A stretch of DNA of 64,000 nt from Phytophthora hibernalis (taxonomy: Eukaryota; Oomycota; Peronosporomycetes; Peronosporales; Peronosporaceae): positions 186,001 through 250,000 of the forward strand of contig JAAKBF010000020.1 in NCBI GenBank assembly GCA_012656075.1, given 5' to 3'. Shown here in pieces: positions 12,131 through 22,600 of this stretch; positions within the stretch are counted from its first letter, which is position 1, and the number at the start of each line of letters is the position of its first letter. The position numbers and the translations under genes were made by a program. Below the pieces are notes generated by a model, which worked only from the letters and a program-made list of their open reading frames with translations, had not been told where the DNA came from and ran no database searches.

Positions 12131-13209
12131 GGTTGGTTTGAGTGGTGGTTCTTGGCTTGGGTGTGAGAGGCGAGTTTGAGAATGAGCAGATGAGTGAGCT
12201 TGGATGCTTGGTCTTGGCAACAGTAGCAAGAGAGTTCTATGGACGGGTGCCAAGGTGAAGCAGTTGAAAAACGATCATTGTGGTGCAAAAATACACTTGG
12301 CTTGAGAAAAGCTCAAGTTGAAGTGGCCAGCCAATCGTCGCGCCCCGTTTCGCTTGGCACCAACATTCAACTGCCATCTTGGAGCTTGGCCATGCTACTG
12401 CTCGTGTCTATTTATCGCAACCAGCAACGTCCCAGGCAGATGTAGATACCGGTATGTCCCGCCAGTGAGAGAGACGGCCGGCGACAACTCAGTCAGGACG
12501 GCAAGCGGATTATCTGCAACTGCAAAGATATTATCCAAATATCTGCATTCTTGCCTCATCCATTGGGAACTCGGTGTTACCGAGTTCAGGACTGTAAACC
12601 GCCTCGCAGGGCTACCATTCCGGCGAGGCTTACACATGTGCCCTACCTAGTCTATCGTATGTGGCGACACTGGTGTACGAACGCACAGGTTGCAAATTTG
12701 CAAGTACCGGTAGCACCAATCATTGGGCTCCATGAGCGGACGCAAAACAACATCGAACAGAGTGGAGTGAGTTTCCCAAGGCCATACTTGTTGATAGTTT
12801 ATGCTGCTAATGAATGGCACAATGTGTCTATTGTGTAAGGGGATGATGGTGGCCTGCGATCGCAATGGCGAGCGAGTCGACGTGTTACTTCTTGCCCTTC
12901 TTGCCGCCCTTCTGCTGTTTCTCTATTAACAAGGAACGAGCAAATGTGTGAGTGGGTGCTGAATGCAACGGGAAGCATCGACGAAAACGAAGCAAGAAAG
13001 CAGTGCACAGGCACTCGGCGGGTATTCTCACCTTCCTTGGGAGCCTGCTCCTTCTTGCCGCCCTTGGCGTTGGCAGCCGGCTTGTCCTCCCCTTGGCCTG
13101 CTGCTGCGTCTTGTCCTTACGGCCCATGGTTGATTGGTGGTGGTTTTTGAGGCTGGTGGTGTTTGAAGTGAGTTCGAAAATGAGCAGACAATAGGGGAAG
13201 GAGGTGGCG
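11906..13209. repeat. Left arm (1304 bp) of a near-perfect palindrome
   Basis: This segment is the reverse complement of 13424-14727; mirrored positions sum to 26633. The only difference I found is one base near 12919, a synonymous AAA/AAG codon in small gene B. The outer edge falls in the stop codon of small gene A and the inner edge at GGAGGTGGCG. The near identity implies a very recent inverted duplication, gene conversion between arms, or an assembly artefact. Confidence 0.9.
12885..13127 (-). CDS. Tiny lysine-rich protein, gene B (left arm copy, frameshifted)
   Basis: Paralog of gene A with the same two-exon structure. It begins MGRKDKTQQQAKG and ends EKQQKGGKKGKK. A G4 run after the 13th codon is one base short of the frame that would give DKPAANAKGGKKEQ as in gene A; read as it stands, exon 1 gives an unrelated Arg-rich peptide. 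The right-arm copy has the identical shift. Exon 2 here has AAA where the right arm has AAG, the only arm difference found. Confidence 0.6.
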   Translation of the reverse strand: MGRKDKTQQQAKGRTSRLPTPRAARRSRLPRKVRIPAECLCTAFLLRFRRCFPLHSAPTHTFARSLLIEKQQKGGKKGKK

Positions 13210-13423
13210 TCTACTTGCGACACAACGGTTAATTTAACCTTGGTGTTTGTATGTATCTTGTTGAAGTTACTGTGCAATGCGTTGCGGACAACTGCATTGC
13301 TGAAGTCCCTTGTTTATTTTATTATTAGGACAAAACGGATCAACCGCGAAGACGTGTTGTAGTTTCAGAGCTCAACCCGTGTTGAAATATCTGCCAACAA
13401 CGCCACCCTACCTTCTAAAGCAG
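13210..13423. other. Unique spacer at the palindrome centre
   Basis: 214 bp not shared by the arms. I see no coding potential beyond short open frames. It separates the divergent promoters of the two small gene B copies; sequence such as TTTATTTTATTATTAGG is AT-rich compared with the arms. Confidence 0.7.
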
Positions 13424-13447
13424 CGCCACCTCCTTCCCCTATTGTCT

Positions 13448-13462
13448 GCTCATTTTCGAACT
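13448..13462 (+). promoter_or_regulatory. Oomycete initiator (Inr)-like element of gene B
   Basis: GCTCATTTTCGAACT matches the oomycete initiator consensus GCTCATTYBNCAWTTT at most positions and lies 43 bp before the ATG at 13506. The left arm has the mirror copy at 13171-13185 on the - strand. Confidence 0.6.
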
Positions 13463-13505
13463 CACTTCAAACACCACCAGCCTCAAAAACCACCACCAAT
13501 CAACC

Positions 13506-13748
13506 ATGGGCCGTAAGGACAAGACGCAGCAGCAGGCCAAGGGGAGGACAAGCCGGCTGCCAACGCCAAGGGCGGCAAGAAGGAGCAGGCTCCCAAGGAA
13601 GGTGAGAATACCCGCCGAGTGCCTGTGCACTGCTTTCTTGCTTCGTTTTCGTCGATGCTTCCCGTTGCATTCAGCACCCACTCACACATTTGCTCGTTCC
13701 TTGTTAATAGAGAAGCAGCAGAAGGGCGGCAAGAAGGGCAAGAAGTAA
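13506..13748 (+). CDS. Tiny lysine-rich protein, gene B (right arm copy, frameshifted)
   Basis: Exon 1 is 13506-13601, intron 13602-13710 (GTGAGA...AATAG), exon 2 13711-13748 ending TAA. It has the same G-run frameshift as the left-arm copy. With gene A (14503-14728) it forms a tandem pair in the same orientation. So an older tandem duplication preceded the inverted duplication. An initiator-like element lies 43 bp upstream of the ATG. Confidence 0.6.
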   Translation: MGRKDKTQQQAKGRTSRLPTPRAARRSRLPRKVRIPAECLCTAFLLRFRRCFPLHSAPTHTFARSLLIEKQQKGGKKGKK

Positions 13749-14445
13749 CACGTCGACTCGCTCGCCATTGCGATCGCAGGCCACCATCATCCCCTTACAC
13801 AATAGACACATTGTGCCATTCATTAGCAGCATAAACTATCAACAAGTATGGCCTTGGGAAACTCACTCCACTCTGTTCGATGTTGTTTTGCGTCCGCTCA
13901 TGGAGCCCAATGATTGGTGCTACCGGTACTTGCAAATTTGCAACCTGTGCGTTCGTACACCAGTGTCGCCACATACGATAGACTAGGTAGGGCACATGTG
14001 TAAGCCTCGCCGGAATGGTAGCCCTGCGAGGCGGTTTACAGTCCTGAACTCGGTAACACCGAGTTCCCAATGGATGAGGCAAGAATGCAGATATTTGGAT
14101 AATATCTTTGCAGTTGCAGATAATCCGCTTGCCGTCCTGACTGAGTTGTCGCCGGCCGTCTCTCTCACTGGCGGGACATACCGGTATCTACATCTGCCTG
14201 GGACGTTGCTGGTTGCGATAAATAGACACGAGCAGTAGCATGGCCAAGCTCCAAGATGGCAGTTGAATGTTGGTGCCAAGCGAAACGGGGCGCGACGATT
14301 GGCTGGCCACTTCAACTTGAGCTTTTCTCAAGCCAAGTGTATTTTTGCACCACAATGATCGTTTTTCAACTGCTTCACCTTGGCACCCGTCCATAGAACT
14401 CTCTTGCTACTGTTGCCAAGACCAAGCATCCAAGCTCACTCATCT

Positions 14446-14460
14446 GCTCATTCTCAAACT
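14446..14460 (+). promoter_or_regulatory. Oomycete initiator (Inr)-like element of gene A
   Basis: GCTCATTCTCAAACT is a good match to the oomycete Inr, 42 bp before the ATG at 14503, nearly the same spacing as in gene B. The mirror copy is at 12173-12187 on the - strand. Confidence 0.65.
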
Positions 14461-14502
14461 CGCCTCTCACACCCAAGCCAAGAACCACCACTCAAACCAA
14501 CC

Positions 14503-14728
14503 ATGGGCCGCAAGGACAAGAAGCAGCAGACCAAGGAGGAGGACAAGCCTGCTGCTGAGAAGAACGCCGCCAACGCCAAGGGCGGCAAGAAGGAGCAGCC
14601 TGCCAAGGAGGGTACGTCCACGCATCACCTCAATAACCTCCATCCTGCGCCACTTGAGACTCACGTTTTGTGCTTTGCTTTTCACCACTACAGAGAAGCA
14701 GAAGGGCGGCAAGAAGGCCAAGAAGTAG
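14503..14728 (+). CDS. Tiny lysine-rich protein, gene A (right arm copy)
   Basis: Exon 1 is 14503-14611, intron 14612-14693 (GTACGT...CTACAG), exon 2 14694-14728. The intact frame gives about 47 residues (start MGRKDKKQQTKEED, end KQKGGKKAKK). It is very basic, has no signal peptide or membrane segment, and is probably disordered. The conserved Phe/Trp-free composition and the oomycete initiator upstream argue for a genuine, perhaps highly expressed, small gene. Function unknown. Confidence 0.75.
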
Positions 14729-14933
14729 ACAAAGTCTTGCATCGGCATTCAAACACTGTGCTAGAATCAACATAAAGAATCAACACGAATTACGTTTACA
14801 AAACGTCTTCTGGATTTGAATCGATAAGCTACCAAGATCTGCTTAAGACCTGATTTAGCTTCGTGCACATATTTTGATTTCAGAATCATGACACCGAGCT
14901 GCTAACATAGCGTTAGCTGTGCCTTGAAGACCA

Positions 14934-16744
14934 TCAAGTTGCAGTTGCAGTTCTGACCTTCTTGTCCTCTTCAAGCTGCAGTTGACGGCGCAGAATCTTC
15001 CCCGACATCGTCTTGGGGATTGAGTCTGCGAATTCGATCTGGCGGACACGTTTGTAAGGAGCGACCTTCTCGCCAACGAACATCATGATCTCTTCCGGCG
15101 AGCTGGAAGCTCCTTCCCGAAGCACAACGTAGGCTTTAGGGACTTCTTCACCTGTCACCAAGTCTTTGCCACGTACGCAGCACGAGCCAACGACGTCGGG
15201 GTGACGTTGCAAAGCATCTTCCAGCTCGGCAGGTGCCACTTGATGGCCCTTGTACTTGATCATTTCCTTGACTCGGTCGACGATGAATATAAACCCATCT
15301 TCGTCGATGTAGCCGACATCGCCAGTGTGGCAGAAGTGATCCTCCGTGATAGCCTTAATGGTCTCTTCTGGGTTCTTGAAGTACCCTTCCATCATGGCAG
15401 GAGTTCGGATAAGCAGTTCGCCCACCTCGTTCGGACCCAAGTCGGCTCCGTTGCTGAGAGACAGCACTCGAAGTTGCGAGTTTGGCAAAAGTTGACCAAC
15501 TGAACCGGGGCGATTGACCTCGTAGGCCGGCATCGTCACCGGCCCGCACAACTCGGTCATGCCGTAGCCTTGGCCAACCTTGGCACCACTACGCTCGAAC
15601 ACTGCATCCTCCACCTCGGTGCCCATCGGGGCACCTCCAGAGCCAATGTACTTGAGACAGGACAGATCGTACTTGTCGATGATCGGGTGCTTGGCGAAGA
15701 ACTGGACGATTGGTGGCGCCACGTACACGTTCCAGACCTTGTACTTGACCAAAGCACTCAGATACTCATCCGGCATGAACTTGGGTAAGACGATCGTCGC
15801 CCAACCACGGTAGAAGGCCATGTGGAACAGCAACGTCGACATGATGTGAAAGAACGGCAGCACGGTCATCGTGTACTCCATGTCTTTCTCCGAGTGGCTT
15901 GCCATCATAGCACCAGCGAACAGTGCATGGCCTGACAGCAGGACTCCCTTTGGACGAGCGGTGGTGCCGCTTGAAAATGGCATGGCGATGATGGCTTTCG
16001 GGTCCACCGGAGGCAAGTTCGGGAACGGAATGTCCTTCGCCAGCATATCTCTAACAAATACAGCCAAAGGGTCAACAAAGGGATCAACATTCGACTGGGG
16101 CAGTGTAGATGAAAGTGCACGCACTCAATGGACATCAATGAAGCTGAGACTTCAGCACGGCCAATGGTGTACACGCAGTTTAGCTCGATGCCACTGAGCG
16201 ACGCAGCTTTCACTGCCGTGTCAACCATCTTGGCATTGGTGATGAGCGCGACAGACTGCAGTGGTAGGGAAAAGAGGATGCGGTTAATTGAGACGAAGGA
16301 CGCGCGGTGAAATGAGATATCATACCTCTGAGTGCTTGAGCTGGTCAGCGAGTTCTTCCTCATTGAAAAGCGGCGACGCGGTGGAGCACACAGCACCAAG
16401 ACGCGTAAGGGCCAAGAAGATGACTGGGTACTCGACACAATTGAAGGAATGCAACGTCACAACCTACAGCAGCCGCTCCACAAACCGTTAGAATGTCACC
16501 TCCACTCCTGAATTGTCAGCAATGGTCCTAAGCTTACGTCTCCGTTTTTAATGCCCTCGGCTGCTAACGCGGCGCAAATCTTTCGAGCCTGGTTGTGCAC
16601 GTCCGCGAATGTTAACGTGCGTTCGGTGATGCCACAAATGTACGCCGGTTTGTGTGGGATGTTGGTTGCATGGTCCTCCACCCAGTCCCACGCAGTCTTC
16701 CCGTCGGGGATCGAGATAACGCTGTGGGGAGACGAGAAGACCAT
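14934..16744 (-). CDS. 4-coumarate-CoA-ligase-like acyl-activating enzyme (intact, no PTS1)
   Basis: Four exons with lengths conserved in the other copies: 16744-16538, 16463-16326, 16255-16125 and 16050-14934 (about 530 aa). AMP-binding motifs are present: MPFSSGTTARPKGV (P-loop-like), GYGMTELCG, GDVGYIDEDGFIFIVDR, then KEMIKYKGHQVAPAE and the catalytic-lysine end PKTMSGKILRRQL. The family forms an acyl- or aryl-adenylate from a carboxylic acid and ATP, then a CoA thioester; the true substrate here is unknown. It is the only copy in the window whose frame is uninterrupted, and it ends in TATAT rather than the SRL of the + strand copies, so it may be cytosolic. It is transcribed opposite to the 33-41 kb array. 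Confidence 0.85.
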
Positions 16745-17166
16745 TTCGATGATTGCGATGCGGACGTCGATGCAAATGTGAAAGTGAAGGCGTTGCGTGT
16801 CAGGCCAATGGTGTCAAGCACAAATACAGCGTGGTGCTTTGGACCGACCGTAGAGACCAAAATCGACAGTCGAGACCCGATGAATGCACTTGATAACCAT
16901 CCGTGACCTTGACCATCGACTGTTTGTCAAGGTGCTTAGACTCGTCTGACGTGACCATCTGCAGCAAAGAAGGCCACTATGAGTCATAGTCTATGACACC
17001 CCTCGCCCTGTCAAAGTTTGACACCCTGTTGCGTGTAAGATCCTTATGGATACTACTACGTACACGCTTTAGCCAAACACAACTTGTAGCAGACAGTGTC
17101 TTACTGGTGTCTGCCAGACACCAGTATTTCTACCGTAGAGTCTCTACTGTAGTCGAGAGGGCTTTA
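16745..17166. other. Intergenic with an 11-bp-arm hairpin
   Basis: No gene seen. TACTGGTGTCT and AGACACCAGTA face each other at 17102-17126 with a 3-base loop, and short repeated TAGTCTAT/TACTGTAG words surround it. It may be the remnant of a small repeat. Confidence 0.45.
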
Positions 17167-17394
17167 TCACTGCAGCAGTTCGTTCCGCAGGACTTTTCCC
17201 GACAAGCTTTTGGATTTCCGAAAAGAACTCCACCTCCCTCACCCCGTCACCTTCGAGGCCACAAACGACATGAGTTCCTCTTCAATCAGCGATTCCCCTT
17301 CCTTAAGAACCACGAACGCCTCTAGAATATTGGTAGCGTCAAAGCCGCGGACGCAGCACGAGGCCACCACAGAAGGATGGTGGTGCAGAACATC
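17167..17394 (-). pseudogene. 4CL-like 3' fragment
   Basis: Reverse-strand translation from 17394 gives a stretch matching the C-terminus of the 39266 gene: DVLHHHPSVVASCCVRGFD, then EAFVVLKEGESLIEEELMS, a broken KRVREVEF region and KSLSGKVLR near the end. Several small deletions and a stop disrupt it, and the upstream three quarters of the gene are missing. It is closer to the 39266 copy than to the adjacent 14934 gene. Confidence 0.75.
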
Positions 17395-17533
17395 TTAATG
17401 TTATCACCTTATCCATGATTCCACAAGGTCGAGAATCTTTGCGAGCTCCGTAGCGGAGCGATCAATTGATCCTTTGGCAATTGCAGATTTGCTCAGTTTC
17501 TTTCAAACCACCACCGAACTGACAGTCTCCGTC

Positions 17534-17650
17534 ATGATCTTCACTTCACCGCACCACCGATCCCAGAACGGGAGACCATTTGGAACATGCTGGAGCTTCA
17601 TGTGTGTGAACGCGAACCACCCATATCTGTGTGTCGGTTAAGTTGATTTC
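17534..17650 (+). pseudogene. 4CL-like exon-1 fragment in opposite orientation
   Basis: From ATG 17534 the DNA closely follows exon 1 of the 39266 copy (MIFTSPH..., GACCATTTGGAACATGCTGG and AGCTTCATG shared), but small deletions shift the frame and it ends after about 100 bp. It lies head-on to the 3' fragment at 17167-17394. The two pieces therefore cannot be one simple decayed gene; an inversion or two independent remnants is required. Confidence 0.65.
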
Positions 17651-17951
17651 AATTTGGCAGCGGGTGGGTTCGGCCAACCCGTCGGACCCAAGTTCTCAGC
17701 AGGAAAAAGTTTTGGTGACAGGACGCAATAAGACTTTGTACCGACAGACATTCCCAAAATGATACTTCGAAGTTTTCAGTCAAACCTGCGTAAATGGTCC
17801 TCTCCGATACAAACACGCAATGCAGAAGTACGCAGGATAAAGGACGTCAGTACAATTTTGCAAGTGAAGAACACAATGCGCTCGTCACGGCAACTGGGCC
17901 GGATTTGACCCCCAGTCTCTTGATACACTTTTTTCATCTGCTACGCTCTCT

Positions 17952-19922
17952 TTACAGCACGAAATCGACATGCTCGTCGGAGTCATTGCCACGATCATCA
18001 TCCATGTTGTAGTCGCTTTCACTGTCGCGCTCATTATCACTATCATCGCCATTATTGCGCGGGGTGCCTTTGAGTCGTCATCTGGGTATGGTACACCCCC
18101 ACGGTTCACAAACACGACGTCACGGTTGCTCTCTTCGTCGTCCCATCCGAACCAATGGCTGGGTTCAGCATGAGCTGCGTACAAACCCAGTTCGACGATA
18201 TTTTTGAAGCTCTTGTCATTGCATCCGTGCATCGTAACGCGCAAGCGCAGAGAGAGATGCGTTTCCTTCACTCGGGTCACTAGCTTCTTCAGACTTTCGA
18301 AATAATATACACTCCAGTCTTTTTCAACATCGGCGACAATTGCATTCTTCAATCGCAGCACGATCCGTTGCTTTGAAATCCGAAGTGTGTGTGCAGGAGT
18401 ATCTGCGATTCGAGTCAGCAAACTCATCACAGCGGTGTAGAAGTCCATATCCGTGCGTTTGTACTCAGGCAAAATTGATTTACCGCCCACACAAATCTGA
18501 AATGTGCGCTGCCCAGTAAACTTGTCTGACAAACTGTTCAGGAACTCGAAAAGTCCGTTGCCGGTGCAGTTCACAGGACGCAGCTCCATAAAATCCAGGT
18601 ACTTCAGCTGAGCCAATGCCACCAAACCACGGTCCGTAAATGAATGAATGTGTCTAAGCTCGAGCCCCTCCACAACCTCCCACAAAGCGATTCGTTTAAC
18701 GAAGGGACAATTTACCGCAAGTGTTTCCCAAAAGTGGTCGTTAAAAATGCTCATCTGAAGCACTTCCTCATCAGGAAAGTAGACTCGATTCCTGGGATCA
18801 TCGAATTCGTCCTCTTCAATTGGATGATAGAGAGCAATTTCAATCTCTTCCAGCGCAGGACAGCCCAAAGGGCCGTACTAGCATCCTTCGCGAACCACCC
18901 ATAGTCTGCACGAGGAATCACAATGTTCGTTCGAGCTAGCCGGCCTTCCTCACGATCCAATTCGTAGAAATAGCGCCCCCAGTCCCACAACATGTTCACG
19001 CAAAAGACAAGTTTTTGTAGCCGCGGTTTAATATGCTCACCAAAGACTTTGAAGAACGGGTCTCCGAACGGAGCCACCACCCAGTTAAACTCTCGGATGT
19101 TCGTACACGCCGCGTTAAACTTGGTCCAGTCGGACAAATTCAGCATCCACGCGTCCTGACACGTCAAGCGGTCCATCTCGCACAGCGACTGCTTGTATCC
19201 GTCCAAATACTCGACGTGGGGGCAGTACTTGACCACATTGTCAAAGAACTCTCTGCACGACTTGAATCTCTCCATCTCATTGATAGTGGGCACCTTCAAC
19301 TGCCTCAATCCGCTACGATGCCCCGTTGGTTTCCAGCTCTCCAGTCCTTTATACACTGCACGCAGCAACGCGTCCACGTCGGCAGCTCCAGGGTGCAGTT
19401 GGTGGTGCTCCTTCCCAGGCAGCACCAAAGCTTCCAAGTCTCGACAAAACTGGGTGGCAGCTTCCACGACTTTCTGCGTGTGGACACTGCTGAGAGGCAT
19501 CTCGGACAGGTCCAGTCGACGTAACCCAGACAGGTGGACGAATAGAATGTCCCACCCGAGCTCCAAAGAGTCCAAACTGCCGGGAAGTCGACTGCCCCGA
19601 CGGAAAATTTCCCAAAAGACTCTACGCTGCCCATGGAAACCCTCAAATCCGTCACTTTTCGACCGCGAGTGGCCACTTTGTGCCGCATTTCCAGCAACTC
19701 TGCGCGACTCGCAGTCTTGAAAGTTAACGTCAAAGTTGACAATTGGAAGTGGTAAACTAGTTCTTGAATGGAGACCGACCAGTATTTTGACACTAGCGCC
19801 AAGTTCTGCAGGTCAGGGACAGCACGGGAAAGATGACGCTGCTCAGGTAGAAGTTCCTCATTGTAGCCATCCACTGCGAAGGCCACGATGCTCAAGAAGA
19901 GCGGTAACGGTACGCTCTCCAT
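17952..19922 (-). CDS. F-box/LRR-like family protein, paralog 3 (frameshifts)
   Basis: Start ATG 19922 (MESVPLPLFLSIVAFAVDGY), an F-box-like opening with LQNLALVSKYWSVSIQELV. LRR-like strands follow (LSGLRRLDLSEMPLSSV, GLRQLKVPTINEMERF, YCPHVEYLDGYKQSL), then the family signature NIREFNWVVAPFGDPFFKVFGE. The second half has GCPALEEIEIALYHP, GLVALAQLKYLDFMELRPVN and CTGNGLFEFLNSL. Frame changes occur near 19560 (GGTGGG), 18868 (CTTTGGG) and 18075 (AAAGG). With the last corrected, the protein ends in an Asp/Asn-rich acidic tail and stops at 17952. It is close to paralogs 4 and 5. Function unknown; a nuclear or ubiquitin-ligase role is only a guess. Confidence 0.65.
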
Positions 19923-20153
19923 CGTTACAGATCACCTTCTGTCAAACTTTATTAATAGGCGATAGAAATCTGTGCGACGATAGAAATTTAGGATAGCAAT
20001 ATGAGACTTGTGGGGTAGAAATATGTGAGACGTGTGGGATAGGAATCTGTGACTTGTGCGATTCCTGCGACGTGTGACGGAAGGGTACGCTGTTTATAAG
20101 GTTGGGATCTACTACTGTATCTGGTAGTCGCTGCATCAGCTTCAATTGCCGAG

Positions 20154-22600
20154 CTACTCGCGTTCTGTGACGACTGCTACTACTGAAGGGACTGGGGTGG
20201 GGGCGCCAACTGCTGTCAAAGTCGCGTTAATAACCAGCGACGTGTCCACGATTTTCTGAGCAACGAGAGCTTCGTGCAGCAAGTAGTTCATGTACGGGTC
20301 CGTCGGAGCGGTGAAGGCCGTTCCAGCGGGGCAGTCCTTGGCGAAAGCGACGATGCTCCACGCCAGTTTGGCACCATCCCAACACGCGCGAGACCCTTGC
20401 GTGGCCTTGACTCTAGCCACCCAACGGCCGTTCGAGTCCATGAGAACGACTGCGCCAGCCTCCGTCGTGCTGGGCTCGTTCTCCGCCCATGACCAGACCT
20501 GAGCCGCCATCTTGGCGACGTCAGCGTTGTCGAGCGCGAGCAGGTTCAGATTCCAGCGCAGATACTTGGGGATGCTATCGGCGTCCAGGAACACGGGGAA
20601 CGTCCGCGTGATGGTTCCTGTTGCAGCGAGGGAGATGTAGCGAATCTGCTCGGACCACGACCGAATCCAGTTTTCGGGGCTGTAAAGCGTGATGCCGTTA
20701 ATTTGGCGCTTGGCGTCAGGCAGATCATCGATAAATTCGACGGTGAGGTCCTTCTCGGCCGTGCACATGTCGTACAGGCTGTAGGCAGCTGCTGTCTTCG
20801 TGTTTGCGAGAGCAAGCACTTGGTGACCTGCGTTGATTAATTCATTGATACTACCACCCGTCCACTTGCCCTTGGCCAGGTCGTCCAGAGCCGTTAGCGG
20901 GACGAGAAGGTCTCCAAACGTGTCGGTAAACAGAGTGTCGATGTCGCCAAACTTGTCCATCCGCTTGATGTCCGAGCCTGTGTCCAAGTACACGACCACA
21001 AACTCCGTGGGATTCGCGTTCAGCCATGCTTTGACTTCATCCATCGAGTCCTTGATCAACGGTTGCTCAGACGCCTTAATGCCTGAGATTGAAGGGAAGC
21101 AGCCCAAAAGTTCAGGACCCCATGTGTAAGTGCCGTAGATGCCAAGGGTCTTTCCCAACGTGTCAAACAAGGCCTGCAGGGACTCCAAGCCCAAAGTACC
21201 GCAGTGTCCGACGTGAAGGTCATTCAAGAAAAAGTGCGTGTCAATCTCGAGGAAGCGGATGCCAATATCGAGCTGGTCCGTCATGCTGAGCACCTGGTTG
21301 TTGGTCTTGAGGTACGACCAGAATTTGTCCGGGTCGAGATTTTTGTTGAAAAGTTGGTCACGGTTTCCGAAACCATCGGCGAGCGTGATAGCGCTGTTGT
21401 GAGATGCTGGAATCTGCGCGTAGCAGAACGGACCGCTGTTCGCCAAGTTTCGCTGGTAAGCCTGCGTCGACTTCAACCACTCCGGGACGACAACAGATCC
21501 TCTGTCGCACACACTGCTGCAAACGGATTTGTCTCCGTTACACTTGTCGACCAGGGTGCAATTCGTGTCCACAAGGTCATTCTTGCCTGGATTCTTCGAA
21601 CCAGGCTCGCGTGTCATTTCCAGGTCGTCGGCCATACCCTTGGGATCCTTACACGAATCGCCCTCGAATTCGCAAGTTGTTGTTCCCGTAAGAGTGTCAA
21701 CGAACCCGCCATCGGGAGCCTTGAGCTGGACCATGCCGTTCGCAATATCCCACACGTTATCACCAACGACGTTCTTGATGGCAGCTTGGATGGTCTGAAT
21801 GAACGGACGCATCTGGTGAACGCAGCACCCGAAGTTGGCAGTTGTACCAGTCGCTTGCGCTGCCGTGTTCTTGTAGGGGTTACCCGACAGGCCTGAACAC
21901 TCTTCGCCCGCCCCGATAGTCATGAACGGCATGACCATGTTGTTGAAAAAGTCAAAGTTGTCGACTGTGTACATTTTCGTCAACTGCGAGAACATGTCGA
22001 GGCCGCAAGACGCGTCTCCCTTCTTCGAGCACAAAAACCTGTTGAAGCCGTCAATGAGCTCGTTGACAAGGAAAACTCCATGTTCCTGTCAGCAGGGATG
22101 ACGATGTTGAGAAGGTCAATCAAGTCACTGATATCCGCGCAACACACGTCGTCCTTCTGGAACGCAGGGACGAGTTTCGGGATGACCTTTTCACCGCACG
22201 GACCAAGGGCGCCACTGAAGGCATCGCAAAGGTTGTCAACCGAATCGTCGGTTTGGGCGGCCATGAACTTGTAAACGAGGGTAGAGATGTCGGCGGGGGT
22301 GGCAGCAATGTCCTTGAACAGGGCGAACAGGTTCTTTAAATCCTGGTTCTTGACCAGGTCGACGACGTCCAAGACGCCACAACTGCTGAAAAGGGTGCTG
22401 GCGATTGCCAAACTGATCGTTCCGACATTGTTGGCCACGCAAGTGTTGAGACCGTAGGCGGTTGGCAATGCGTCTACGAGAAACCCGAAAACACCGTCCG
22501 AGACCGTGCACGTCTGGGCCTGAACTTGCACCGGCGGAACAATCGAGGTGAGACCAAGCACACCCACGAAAACGGAACCTGCGAGTTGACGGAGATTCAT
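20154..22600 (-). CDS. Secreted PLC-like phosphodiesterase, copy 1 (one frameshift)
   Basis: I choose ATG 22600, which opens a clear signal peptide (MNLRQLAGSVFVGVLGLTSI, cleavage probably after VQAQ); the frame is open upstream to 22780. The product is about 815 residues. The N-terminal ~390 residues are cysteine-rich with paired CC motifs (DDVCCADISDL, NFGCCVHQM). The PLC-like phosphodiesterase (TIM-barrel) domain starts near residue 395: PASHNSAITLADGFGNRDQL, DIGIRFLEIDTHFF, DLHVGHCGTLG. These hold the two histidines and the acidic metal site expected of PI-PLC X-type enzymes. The frame changes at 22075 (TTT/TT run). Substrate unknown; phosphatidylinositol or GPI-like lipids are plausible. 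It is paralogous to 45756-48121. Confidence 0.75.

Larger units (their letters stand above)
13424..14727. repeat. Right arm (1304 bp) of the palindrome
   Basis: This is the mirror of 11906-13209. The genes in this arm read outward on the + strand, so the two arms form a divergent quartet around the 214-bp spacer. The arms also hold two TACCGGTA palindromes each (13921-13928 and 14179-14186 here) and about 750 bp of non-coding sequence between small genes B and A. Confidence 0.9.

Noticed and set aside
12314..12865. Open frames of 72-110 codons inside the palindrome arms (mirrored at 13768-14315)
   Set aside because: They overlap on both strands, lack motifs and conserved starts, and are identical in the two arms only because the arms are identical.
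21204..21896. 230-codon + strand frame opposite the PLC-like gene
   Set aside because: Antisense shadow; the - strand has signal peptide, catalytic motifs and a paralog.
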